From the NCBI GenBank assembly GCA_947487175.1, contig CANKVM010000012.1, forward strand, positions 1-42,614: DNA of 42,614 nt, in the 5' to 3' direction. Source of the DNA: Flavobacteriales bacterium. GTDB lineage: Bacteria; Bacteroidota; Bacteroidia; NS11-12g; UBA955. The notes below the pieces were generated by a model, which did not search any database, was not told the origin of the DNA, and saw nothing but the letters and a program-made list of their open reading frames with translations. A program made the position numbers and the translations under genes. Every line of letters starts with the position of its first letter. Position 1 is the stretch's first letter. Positions 26,385-34,580 of the stretch are shown piece after piece.

Positions 26385-26418
26385 TTTGTAAAAGCTATCT
26401 CACAGTAAATTAACTTTG
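26385..26418 (+). promoter_or_regulatory. Predicted promoter of lipB-lemA-TPM operon
   Basis: TTTG (26385-26388), a 22-nt spacer and TAACTTTG (26411-26418) fit the Bacteroidota consensus. The box is only 4 nt from the lipB ATG, so transcription should begin at or next to the start codon. Confidence 0.65.
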
Positions 26419-26422
26419 CGCC

Positions 26423-27103
26423 ATGAACTTTTGCATTTTTCGCAACTTAATAAGAGAAAGTTATGGACAAACACTTGATATTCAAAGAGATTTGTTTCAA
26501 AATGCAATAGAACAAAAACACTTAGGGGTACTTCCCCAACATCATTTGATTTCTGTTGAACACGAACATGTTTATACATTTGGGAAACATGCCGAAAAAG
26601 CAAATTTATTGGTGAACAATAGTTTTTTACAGAATATTGGCGCAGAAGTATTTGAAATTGAGCGTGGAGGTGACATTACCTATCATGGCCCTGGGCAATT
26701 GGTGGTTTACCCTATTTTCGATATTGAGCAAATGCAAATAGGTTTGAAAAAATTCGTTGCCAATATTGAGCAGTCTATTATCAACACATTGGCGGATTAT
26801 GGAATTGTTGCAGGAATTATTCCAGATAGAATTGGCGTTTGGCTTGACATTGGACAAAAAACAGAACGCAAAATAGCTGCTATTGGAATAAAAAGCAGCC
26901 GTTATGTTACCATGCATGGCTTGGCATTGAATGTGAATACAGATTTGAATATGTTCAACCACATTGTGCCCTGTGGTATTTTGAACAAAGGTGTAACAAG
27001 TATGGAAAAAGAATTAAACGATAAAATTGATATTTTCGAAGTAAATAAAAAACTGATTACCCATTTTAAACATATCTTTGAATTACAAAACTATGAACAG
27101 TAA
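26423..27103 (+). CDS. lipB: Octanoyltransferase (lipoate biosynthesis)
   Basis: Transfers octanoate from octanoyl-ACP to the lipoyl domains of E2 and H proteins in the cytoplasm, the step before LipA. The 226-residue protein has the family blocks HEHVYTFGKHA, ERGGDITYHGPGQLVVYPI and RKIAAIGIKSSRYVTMHG. The catalytic pair is Lys150 and Cys184 (in HIVPCGI). The E2 enzyme encoded at 18857-20218 is a likely client. The start is supported by the short distance to the promoter and by the typical length. The gene overlaps lemA by 11 nt. Confidence 0.96.
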   Translation: MNFCIFRNLIRESYGQTLDIQRDLFQNAIEQKHLGVLPQHHLISVEHEHVYTFGKHAEKANLLVNNSFLQNIGAEVFEIERGGDITYHGPGQLVVYPIFDIEQMQIGLKKFVANIEQSIINTLADYGIVAGIIPDRIGVWLDIGQKTERKIAAIGIKSSRYVTMHGLALNVNTDLNMFNHIVPCGILNKGVTSMEKELNDKIDIFEVNKKLITHFKHIFELQNYEQ

Positions 27104-27710
27104 ATATATTCGTTGGGCCGTTATAGGCGGTATTATTTTGATTGTCTTCCTTTGGATCCGTGGAAGTTATAACGGATTGGTAAGAAATGATGTTACAGTA
27201 CAAACAGCATGGAGCAATGTTGAAACTCAATATCAACGTCGTTATGATTTGATCGAGAACTTAGCAAAAACTGTGTTAAAAGCTGCCAAAACTGAAGATA
27301 AAATTTTAAAAGATGTAATTGAGGCAAGAGCCCAAGCTACAAGCGTTAAAATAGATGCATCTAGTTTAACCGAAGAAAACATGGCGAAGTTTGAAGCTGC
27401 ACAAGCAAAAGCTTCTCAAAGCATCAATAGCAGTTTAAGTAGATTGATGGTTGTTTCTGAACAATATCCGGATTTGAAATCTGTTCCACAATTTGCGAAA
27501 TTAAATGACGAAATCGCAGGTACTGAAAACAGAATTGGTACAGCTAGAACCGACTTTAACCAGACTATTATGAATTACAATTTGAGTGTTAGAAGTTTTC
27601 CAAGCAATATTTTCGCAAATTTGTTTGGCTTCCAACAAAAAGCTGCATTCAAAGCTACCGAAGGTTCAGATAAAGCGCCTGATTTAGATAAGGTTTACGA
27701 TAAGGAATAA
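27093..27710 (+). CDS. LemA family membrane protein
   Basis: A 205-residue protein with one N-terminal membrane helix (about 8-25, WAVIGGIILIVFLWI) and a long helical domain. The LemA core is seen in YNGLVRNDVTVQTAWSNVE, then QYQRRYDLIENLAKTV and further helices rich in Ala and Gln, ending with the FPSNIFANLFGF block typical of the family. The domain is predicted to lie in the periplasm or outside the membrane. LemA genes often lie beside TPM-domain genes, as here, but the shared function is not settled. The ATG at 27093 lies inside the lipB coding region, so translation is likely coupled. Confidence 0.93.
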   Translation: MNSKYIRWAVIGGIILIVFLWIRGSYNGLVRNDVTVQTAWSNVETQYQRRYDLIENLAKTVLKAAKTEDKILKDVIEARAQATSVKIDASSLTEENMAKFEAAQAKASQSINSSLSRLMVVSEQYPDLKSVPQFAKLNDEIAGTENRIGTARTDFNQTIMNYNLSVRSFPSNIFANLFGFQQKAAFKATEGSDKAPDLDKVYDKE

Positions 27711-27713
27711 TTC

Positions 27714-28163
27714 ATGTTTCCTTGGCTTCACCATTCTTGTCCTGTTGAAAAGATTGAAGCTTCTTTGATTGTAGACGCAATCAAAGAAGCTGAAATAACT
27801 ACCTCTGCTGAAATTAGGGTACATTATACCACTAAAAAATCTAAAAACCATTTACTTGAAGAAGCGCAACAAACGTTTGAATCTTTGAAAATGCACGAGA
27901 CGGCATTGAGAAATGGTATTTTAATTTACTTACGATTAAAAAGCAAAGAAGTTGCCATTTTGGGCGATATTGGAATTCACCAACATGTAGGAAATGAATT
28001 TTGGGAAGCTGTTAAAGAAGAAATCATTTCAACCATCCAATCTTCCAATATTACCCAAGGAATTATTAAAGGTATTGAACTTTCAGGCAAGCAATTAAGT
28101 ATCCACTTCCCTCCAAACGGACTCAATCCAAATGAGCTTTCAGACGAAATAACCCATGATTAA
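27714..28163 (+). CDS. TPM-domain protein (short, no membrane segment seen)
   Basis: A 149-residue protein with the TPM-type pattern: ITTSAEIRVHYTTKK near the N-terminus, FESLKMHETALRNGILIYLRLKSKEVAILGD in the middle, and IIKGIELSGKQLSIHFPP at the end, here quoted in short parts. No signal peptide or membrane helix is evident, unlike the following gene. Similar short paralogues follow lemA in other Bacteroidota. The catalytic role is unknown; TPM proteins have been tied to photosystem repair in plants and to phosphatase-like folds. It begins 3 nt after lemA and overlaps the next gene by 8 nt. Confidence 0.8.
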   Translation: MFPWLHHSCPVEKIEASLIVDAIKEAEITTSAEIRVHYTTKKSKNHLLEEAQQTFESLKMHETALRNGILIYLRLKSKEVAILGDIGIHQHVGNEFWEAVKEEIISTIQSSNITQGIIKGIELSGKQLSIHFPPNGLNPNELSDEITHD

Positions 28164-28914
28164 ATACTCAAAATTTTATATTTTCATTCTTACTGGGTTT
28201 CTTTTTAATATTATTTTGGGGGAACAAGTGTTGCCTGCAATATCTAATCCTCCCAAACACATTTACGATTATGCCGGTGTATTAAATCAATCTCAATTGG
28301 CAACAATTGAAAATTTATTGATGCGATATGAAGATTCAACTTCTACTCAAATTGCCGTATTAATTGAGAAAAGTTCAAAAGACTATGACGTTTTTGACCG
28401 TGCTATGTTTGTTGCAAGGGGTTGGAAAATTGGTCAAGAAGGAAAAAATAATGGCGTTTTGTTATATATTGCTTCCGACGATCACAAATATCACACCGTA
28501 GTTGCAAATAAAGCCCAAGCCAGATTAAACGATGGATTGGTCGGTGAAATTCAAAGAAATTCGTTGGTTCCTTTTTTGAAAAACGGAGATTATTTTAATG
28601 GAATTTTAAATACTGTAAGTGAATTCCAAAATGCCCTTTCCGATGAATTCAAAGGCAGCAGCTTTAAACGCAAAAAATCTAAATTCCCAAAATTTGTAAT
28701 TCCACTTGTCATCATCTTTTTGATTCTTTTATTCAGTAAAAAAGGCAATGGTGGCGGCGGATTTAATCGCGGTGGATTTTACACTCCCCCAATATGGCTA
28801 GGCGGTATGGGCGGATTTGGTGGAAATTCAGGTGGCGGTAGTGGCGGATCTGATTGGGGCGGTTTTGGCGGTGGTGGCGGCTTCGACGGCGGCGGCGCTG
28901 GAGGAAGTTGGTAA
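28156..28914 (+). CDS. Exported TPM-domain protein with membrane anchor and glycine-rich tail (YgcG-like)
   Basis: A 252-residue envelope protein. It has an N-terminal signal or anchor helix (about 6-22) and a TPM domain at about 34-165 (HIYDYAGVLNQSQLATIENLL; FVARGWKIGQEGKNNGVLLYI; LVGEIQRNSLVPFLKNGDYF). A basic segment (FKRKKSKFPK), a second membrane helix at about 178-192 and a Gly-rich tail of some 50 residues follow. This matches the YgcG/BA71-type architecture. The tail is probably disordered. The gene ends the lipB-lemA-TPM-TPM cluster and converges on the GT-C gene with 12 nt between the stops. Confidence 0.88.
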   Translation: MIKYSKFYIFILTGFLFNIILGEQVLPAISNPPKHIYDYAGVLNQSQLATIENLLMRYEDSTSTQIAVLIEKSSKDYDVFDRAMFVARGWKIGQEGKNNGVLLYIASDDHKYHTVVANKAQARLNDGLVGEIQRNSLVPFLKNGDYFNGILNTVSEFQNALSDEFKGSSFKRKKSKFPKFVIPLVIIFLILLFSKKGNGGGGFNRGGFYTPPIWLGGMGGFGGNSGGGSGGSDWGGFGGGGGFDGGGAGGSW

Positions 28915-28926
28915 AGCCAACCTCGC

Positions 28927-30435
28927 TTATTTGTAGACTATTCTATATATATAATAAGTTTGATTTACATTAACTGGATTCAGCCAAGTCATTGTTTTGT
29001 CTAAATAGCTAGATTCTATTTCTTTTTCAAAAATCAAATCCTTCACCTTCCCTTTTACCAAAGAAACACGCTTTTCTAGATCTTTAGGTTCTGCGAAAAC
29101 AACATGAGATGGTCGTGGTTTTTTCAAAACTGCTACCGAATCAAAGAATTGCGCTGCACTAAATTCCTGTGTTATGGTATAAGGTAAATTCCAGACTCCA
29201 TGATAATATCTTGGCATGAGTACTGATCCCCACATTTGCGTAGTTTCCAATACAAAATAAGAAACATCTCCCCTTTCTCGAAGGTAGTTCATCACCCTAA
29301 CTTTACTAATTTTAGTAGATGCGGGTGTCAAGAAACACAATAGAAAAAAATTGATACATAAAATCCAGGTAATTGTAGCATTATATGTTTTTTGCCTGTT
29401 TAACCAGAAATTACTTTTGCTAAAAAACTCATTCCAACCCACAACTCCCACAATAATAAAAAATGGCATAACAGGAAGTACGAACCTTTCCTGCTTATTC
29501 GGGAAATAAGAATGAAAAAGGAAGAAAAGAAACCAAGGAAGTGAAAGCATTAAATATTTTCTAAAAACATAATAATTCCCCCAAATTAAATAAAAACTCA
29601 GTGGTATGATGAACAAGCCCAATATGAGCAAAGTATAATTATACCAAGGACCATTGGGATATTCGCCAGAGTGGTGTAAATTGTAATTTGTATATTCTAT
29701 AAACTCTGCAAATGGCTTATGCCAAATAAAATAGTCAACTACACCTTGAATCAAAACAATAGATATCAAAGCGCCTATTCCAAATAAAATTGATTTTTGA
29801 AGCTCCTTTTGAATCAATAAAACGAGGCCCATCCCTCCAATAAATAAAATGGTTTGAAATCTAAATGAAAATGCGATTCCTGCTATAAATCCAATTCCAA
29901 CATATGTGAACCATTTGTTAGAATTTTGATGCTTTAATATCAAATAAGTTGCAAGAATCAAAGGAGGAATACACACATATTCTATCAAATTACGAACTGA
30001 CATCAATGGGAATATCCAAAAAATCGCCAATATCCACCCAACTGTTGCTGCATTCTTTTTATTTGAAATGAGGGACGTGATTTTGTATCCCAACAAAACA
30101 ATTGACATGCTATAAAATGCATGTATGATTCTCACCAAAAGCATTTTGGTATTTGGATTATCAATACCTAAAACATGCAAAAAACTAAAAAAATAGTAAT
30201 GCAATCCAGGATAAAAGAAACTATGACCACCGGGCACCTTTGCTCCTAAATGAGGTAATAAGTCACTTGGGGCATTATCTAACCACTGCTGTGCAACTTC
30301 AATAATGGAAAAATGGTCATCTTGAAAGGCATAGCCTTCCGAAAAAAAGGCTGCTACAAGGCGAAAAAACAAGCCAATTGCCAAGATACAATTTAATGGA
30401 TTTTGTTGATAAAACTTAGAAATTGCCGACTTCAT
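28927..30435 (-). CDS. GT-C membrane glycosyltransferase (Alg9/GT22-like mannosyltransferase)
   Basis: A 502-residue inner-membrane enzyme predicted to move a sugar from a polyprenyl-phosphate carrier to an envelope glycan or protein. It has about ten membrane segments. The first outer loop holds an acidic pair in AFQDDHFSIIEVAQQW. A later segment reads FPNKQERFVLPVMPFF, close to the HKEERFxxP motif of the Alg9/PIG-B group. The soluble C-terminus has about 130 residues. The ATG at 30435 was chosen because a -7 box lies 4 nt upstream; an extended reading to 30480 would start before the promoter. The exact acceptor is unknown and no glycan cluster lies nearby. Confidence 0.8.
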   Translation of the reverse strand: MKSAISKFYQQNPLNCILAIGLFFRLVAAFFSEGYAFQDDHFSIIEVAQQWLDNAPSDLLPHLGAKVPGGHSFFYPGLHYYFFSFLHVLGIDNPNTKMLLVRIIHAFYSMSIVLLGYKITSLISNKKNAATVGWILAIFWIFPLMSVRNLIEYVCIPPLILATYLILKHQNSNKWFTYVGIGFIAGIAFSFRFQTILFIGGMGLVLLIQKELQKSILFGIGALISIVLIQGVVDYFIWHKPFAEFIEYTNYNLHHSGEYPNGPWYNYTLLILGLFIIPLSFYLIWGNYYVFRKYLMLSLPWFLFFLFHSYFPNKQERFVLPVMPFFIIVGVVGWNEFFSKSNFWLNRQKTYNATITWILCINFFLLCFLTPASTKISKVRVMNYLRERGDVSYFVLETTQMWGSVLMPRYYHGVWNLPYTITQEFSAAQFFDSVAVLKKPRPSHVVFAEPKDLEKRVSLVKGKVKDLIFEKEIESSYLDKTMTWLNPVNVNQTYYIYRIVYK

Positions 30436-30439
30436 ACTG

Positions 30440-30473
30440 CAAAAATAGTTTAAAATGGTACATTGAGGTGCAA
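30440..30473 (-). promoter_or_regulatory. Predicted promoter of the GT-C gene
   Basis: The minus strand has TTG (30471-30473), 23 nt, then TATTTTTG (30440-30447) and only 4 nt before the ATG. The strong box decides the start codon and implies a leaderless or nearly leaderless mRNA. Confidence 0.6.
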
Positions 30474-30541
30474 TTTGCATTTTATCATAAAATTAACTTG
30501 GTTATTTTTCTTTAAATCTTTCTGAACGCTTAATTGTTCCT

Positions 30542-30549
30542 TATTTTTG
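30542..30549 (+). promoter_or_regulatory. Predicted -7 box of uvrA
   Basis: TATTTTTGCA matches the consensus and lies 7 nt before the uvrA ATG. No well-spaced -33 TTG was found. No LexA-like box is evident around it. Confidence 0.55.
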
Positions 30550-30556
30550 CACTTTT

Positions 30557-33409
30557 ATGAAAACAGAGGCTTCAGACATCCATCTTCCTTCAAAAGATGA
30601 ACCACAAATTGAAATTATTGGAGCCCGCGAACATAATCTCAAAAACATTGATTTAATTATCCCTAGGCAAAAATTGGTTGTTTTTACTGGCCTATCAGGG
30701 TCGGGTAAAAGCAGTTTGGCTTTTGACACTATTTTTGCTGAGGGACAAAGGAGATACTTAGAAAGTTTTTCGGCGTATGCACGCCAATTCATTGGCGACA
30801 TGAAACGTCCGGATGTAGATAAAATAAAAGGACTTTCACCTGTTATTTCTATAGAACAAAAAACTGTTTCGAGAAACCCAAGAAGTACGGTTGGAACTGT
30901 TACTGAAGTTTATGATTTTTTTAGATTGTTATTTGCGAGAGCCGGCGAAGCATTTAGCCATATTTCTGGCGAAAAAATGGTGAAGCTTTCTGAAGAACAA
31001 ATTTTAAATACCGTTATTGAAAAATTCGACAATCAAAAAGTAAGTGTATTGGCTCCTGTTGTGAAAGGCAGAAAAGGACATTACCGCGAACTATTCGAAC
31101 AAATCAAGAAAAAAGGTTATACCAAAGTTAGGGTTGACAAACAAATCATTGCAGTGACTCCAAACATGCAATTGGATCGATATAAAATTCACGATGTTGA
31201 AATTTTAATTGACCGTTTGGATGTAAAAAGTGTTTCTACCCAACGATTGCAAGAGAGTATTAAAACTGCAATGAAAGCCGGGGAAGGGTATTTTACAATT
31301 TTAGATGGCAACGACAAAGAATTTCCCTTTAGCAAATTTTTAATGGATCCGGTTAGTGGAATTTCTTACGATGAGCCACAGCCAAATATGTTTTCTTTCA
31401 ATTCTCCTTATGGTGCTTGTAAAGCATGTGAAGGATTGGGAGAAATTGGAGAAATCAACATGGATTTCATTATTCCTGATAAGAAAAAATCCATCAATAA
31501 AGGTGGTATTGTTCCAATCGGTGAATTAAGAGAAAATTGGACTTTTTTACAATTGCGTGCAGTGGCGACTTACATGAAATTTAGCCTTGCAGATGCAATT
31601 GATAAATTAACAGAAGAACAATTAAAAGCCGTTTTATACGGTTTAGAAGATGCCATTCCTGTTACTCAAACTGGTTCAGATGGCAAAAAGAAAACTTGGG
31701 AAACGCAATACAAAGGTGTTGTGAACATCGTTTCTGAAAGTTACTATGAATCTGATGACGACAAAATGCGTCAATGGGCAGAAGAATTTATTCACCAAAC
31801 AACTTGCAAAGAATGCAACGGTGCCCGTTTGAAAATTGAAGCCTTAAATTTCAAAATTGCAGATAAAAACATTGCCCAATTGTCAATGATGAATATCGAT
31901 GAACTTTATGAGTTCGTAAAAGACATTGATGATAAATTAACTTCCAGGCAAAGAATCATTGCCAGCGATTTATTGAAAGAAATTGCCAATAGATTGTCTT
32001 TTTTAAATGGTGTGGGACTTGGCTACTTGTCATTAAATAGCCCTGCAAAAACATTAAGTGGTGGTGAAGCACAACGTATCCGTTTGGCTACTCAAATTGG
32101 ATCCAAACTTGTAAACGTTTTGTATATTTTGGATGAACCTTCTATTGGATTGCACCAGCGCGATAATGAAAAGTTAATCAATAGCTTAAAAGAACTTCGT
32201 GACCTTGGTAACTCGGTTTTGGTAGTTGAACACGACAAGGACATGATGCTTGCCAGCGATTGGTTGGTTGAAATTGGTCCTCATGCTGGTAAACGTGGAG
32301 GAGAAATTGTTGCCAGTGGTGAAGTTAAAGACTTTATTGAATCCAAGAGTGTAACTGCCAAATATTTAAAAGGGTTAGACCGCATTCCAGTTCCTGAATT
32401 CCGCAGAAAGCACAACGATGAGTTCATTGTTTTAAAGGGTTGTACAGGCAATAATTTAAAGGACGTATCCGTAAAAATTCCAATTGGAAATTTTATATGC
32501 ATTTCAGGAGTTAGTGGAAGTGGTAAATCTACCTTAATCAACGAGACCCTTTATCCTTTGGCGCATAGCAAGGTTTATGGTTCTCAGTATCGTCCTTTAC
32601 CCTATAAATCAATTACTGGTTTAGAACATATTGACAAGGTAATTCGAATTGATCAAAGTCCTATTGGAAGAACTCCTAGAAGCAATCCTGCAACTTATGT
32701 GGGTGTTTTCCAAGAAATCAGAAACTTGTTCACCAATTTACCTGAGGCAAAAATCAGGGGTTACAAACCAGGAAGGTTTAGTTTTAATGTAAAAGGTGGA
32801 CGTTGCGAAGGATGCGGTGGCGGCGGCAGAAAAGTGATAGAAATGAACTTCTTGCCAAACGTTGAAATTGAATGCGATGTTTGCCAAGGAAAACGATACA
32901 ACAGAGAAACACTTGAAGTAAGGTATAAAGGAAAAAGTATCTCCGATATTTTAGAAATGCCAATTTCTCAAGCCGGTGAGTTTTTCGAATCTATTCCATT
33001 GATTGCCCGTAAAATCACAACCATGAACGACGTAGGTTTGGGTTACATTACTTTGGGTCAAAGCAGCACCACTTTAAGCGGTGGTGAAGCCCAACGTGTA
33101 AAACTTGCCACTGAATTAAGCAAACGTGACACTGGCAAAACCTTATACATTTTAGATGAACCTACCACTGGACTTCACTTTGACGATATCAAGCAATTGC
33201 TAAGCGTATTGCAAATCCTAACCGACAAAGGAAACACTGTAATTGTAATTGAACACAACATGGATGTGATTAAGGTTGCAGATTGGGTTATTGATGTTGG
33301 ACCAGAAGGCGGAAAAGGCGGAGGAAGGATTTTGGTGGAAGGTCCACCAGAAAAAATAGCTGCCTTTAAAGACAGCTATACTGGTAAATTCCTAAAATTA
33401 GAATTGTAA
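30557..33409 (+). CDS. uvrA: Excinuclease ABC subunit A
   Basis: Damage-sensing ATPase of nucleotide excision repair; it loads UvrB on damaged DNA. The 950-residue protein has two ABC ATPase modules: Walker A GLSGSGKS at 45-52 and GVSGSGKS at 651-658, both signature motifs (LSGGEAQRIRLATQIGS and LSGGEAQRVKLATELSK), and both Walker B segments (ILDEPSIGLH, ILDEPTTGLH). Zinc-binding cysteines lie in CKACEGLG with CKECNGAR in the first half and in CEGCGGGG with CDVCQGKR near 750-776. Length and order are normal. It faces the convergent barrel-like gene with one base between the stops. Confidence 0.98.
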   Translation: MKTEASDIHLPSKDEPQIEIIGAREHNLKNIDLIIPRQKLVVFTGLSGSGKSSLAFDTIFAEGQRRYLESFSAYARQFIGDMKRPDVDKIKGLSPVISIEQKTVSRNPRSTVGTVTEVYDFFRLLFARAGEAFSHISGEKMVKLSEEQILNTVIEKFDNQKVSVLAPVVKGRKGHYRELFEQIKKKGYTKVRVDKQIIAVTPNMQLDRYKIHDVEILIDRLDVKSVSTQRLQESIKTAMKAGEGYFTILDGNDKEFPFSKFLMDPVSGISYDEPQPNMFSFNSPYGACKACEGLGEIGEINMDFIIPDKKKSINKGGIVPIGELRENWTFLQLRAVATYMKFSLADAIDKLTEEQLKAVLYGLEDAIPVTQTGSDGKKKTWETQYKGVVNIVSESYYESDDDKMRQWAEEFIHQTTCKECNGARLKIEALNFKIADKNIAQLSMMNIDELYEFVKDIDDKLTSRQRIIASDLLKEIANRLSFLNGVGLGYLSLNSPAKTLSGGEAQRIRLATQIGSKLVNVLYILDEPSIGLHQRDNEKLINSLKELRDLGNSVLVVEHDKDMMLASDWLVEIGPHAGKRGGEIVASGEVKDFIESKSVTAKYLKGLDRIPVPEFRRKHNDEFIVLKGCTGNNLKDVSVKIPIGNFICISGVSGSGKSTLINETLYPLAHSKVYGSQYRPLPYKSITGLEHIDKVIRIDQSPIGRTPRSNPATYVGVFQEIRNLFTNLPEAKIRGYKPGRFSFNVKGGRCEGCGGGGRKVIEMNFLPNVEIECDVCQGKRYNRETLEVRYKGKSISDILEMPISQAGEFFESIPLIARKITTMNDVGLGYITLGQSSTTLSGGEAQRVKLATELSKRDTGKTLYILDEPTTGLHFDDIKQLLSVLQILTDKGNTVIVIEHNMDVIKVADWVIDVGPEGGKGGGRILVEGPPEKIAAFKDSYTGKFLKLEL

Positions 33410-33410
33410 A

Positions 33411-34496
33411 TTATGATTTTGGCTTTGCAGGAATGCTAGGCCCTGGCGAAATTGAAGGCATTGGTTTCCTAGTTGGAGTACCTGAACCACTTCTTGACCC
33501 ATTATAACTCGGGCTAGGAGTTCCATTTCTATTTGATGGACTTGGGTTATATCTTTCTCTTTCATATTGAGGATTCGTTTGGTAATTGTCTGACGAGTTT
33601 GTTTGTTTGCATTTGTCGCAACACGGACAAGGTTGATTTGAATTTTCAGTATACAAAGTTGTATCAGTATACGCTTCTTTAATCAGTTTTTTATTTGTAT
33701 GCCCTTCACTCAAATCAAACAAAAAGCCAAATTTCAATTGGTTAACATTCATTGAAGCTGCTTTTTTATTTAAATCAAATTGCCAACTATTGAATGTTGT
33801 ATTATCGAAATCAACCAAATTCACCGAAGTACCACGCGCAATACCGTAAGAGGTAACAAAACTCACCGTTTTGCCCAATCTTATTTTCAATCCAATTTCA
33901 GTTGCAACATACATTGAACCTGAAGAAGTTAAATTCGTTGAAGTTGAATTTTCGTAATCTACCAAAGGCATTAACGTTTCTGTATTTTGAGATGTACTGA
34001 ACCACTTTACTCCCGCACGAACGCCGAAGAATGGATAAATATTTCCGAATTTATATTCGTATCGACCCATAACATATAATTCCGGAGAAATTAAACTGAT
34101 TCTGGTTTTTGCACTGTCTTTATTTACCGTGTTAATGGCTACATTGTGGTATTTAGAATCTCCATAAAAATTCATTGAGAAACCACCACCCCAACTTCCA
34201 GATCCAAATTGAGTTAAATTACTTATTCTATTTCCTGAAATAAAGTACACATTAAACCCACCATTGTTTTGATAGATAGATGATTTATCCCAATCAAAAG
34301 CTTCGGCAAATGATTCTTCTTGATAGTCAATTCCCAAAGCAACATCTTCAACATAATCACTTGCAACGCGGGTATATTGATATTGCGCTGGATGATTTGT
34401 TACAATTTTGGTAACTTTTGGTGTGATTTTGGCAGTGTCTTGGGCATTTAAGCTCAATGAAAATACGGATAAAATGAATAAAAAACGATATTTCAT
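33411..34496 (-). CDS. Predicted outer-membrane beta-barrel-like protein with Cys-rich, disordered tail
   Basis: I do not recognise a named family. The 361-residue product has a signal peptide (about 1-18, SLSLNAQ) and a region of alternating strand-like segments from about 60 to 275 (GGFNVYFISGNRIS, GGGFSMNFYGD, YVMGRYEYKFGNIYPFFGVRAG, FVTSYGIARGTS, LKFGFLFDLSEG). This fits a small outer-membrane barrel. The tail of about 80 residues is rich in Pro, Ser, Asn and Arg. It holds the cluster CPCCDKC at 290-296 and ends in KPKS. The ATG at 34496 starts at the signal peptide; a longer frame to 34655 would overlap purB. Any metal binding is inference. Confidence 0.72.
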   Translation of the reverse strand: MKYRFLFILSVFSLSLNAQDTAKITPKVTKIVTNHPAQYQYTRVASDYVEDVALGIDYQEESFAEAFDWDKSSIYQNNGGFNVYFISGNRISNLTQFGSGSWGGGFSMNFYGDSKYHNVAINTVNKDSAKTRISLISPELYVMGRYEYKFGNIYPFFGVRAGVKWFSTSQNTETLMPLVDYENSTSTNLTSSGSMYVATEIGLKIRLGKTVSFVTSYGIARGTSVNLVDFDNTTFNSWQFDLNKKAASMNVNQLKFGFLFDLSEGHTNKKLIKEAYTDTTLYTENSNQPCPCCDKCKQTNSSDNYQTNPQYERERYNPSPSNRNGTPSPSYNGSRSGSGTPTRKPMPSISPGPSIPAKPKS

Positions 34497-34511
34497 ACTT
34501 TGAATATACAA

Positions 34512-34519
34512 CAAAAATA
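34512..34519 (-). promoter_or_regulatory. Predicted -7 box of the barrel-like gene
   Basis: TATTTTTG on the minus strand is a full match and ends 15 nt before the ATG at 34496. It supports the shorter protein start and stands back to back with the purB promoter. Confidence 0.6.
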
Positions 34520-34568
34520 GGTCATCCCCCCAAATTAAACTATCAAAAAATATAACAAGGGATTTTCT

Positions 34569-34576
34569 TAACTTTG
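34569..34576 (+). promoter_or_regulatory. Predicted -7 box of purB
   Basis: TAACTTTGCA matches the consensus and leaves only 4 nt before the purB ATG, as in lipB. No TTG at a good -33 distance is seen. The predicted RNA would start at or next to the A of the ATG. Confidence 0.55.
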
Positions 34577-34580
34577 CAGT

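Noticed and set aside
30436-30480. N-terminal extension of the GT-C protein to 30480
   Set aside because: The -7 box at 30440-30447 lies inside this stretch, so it would not be transcribed in full.
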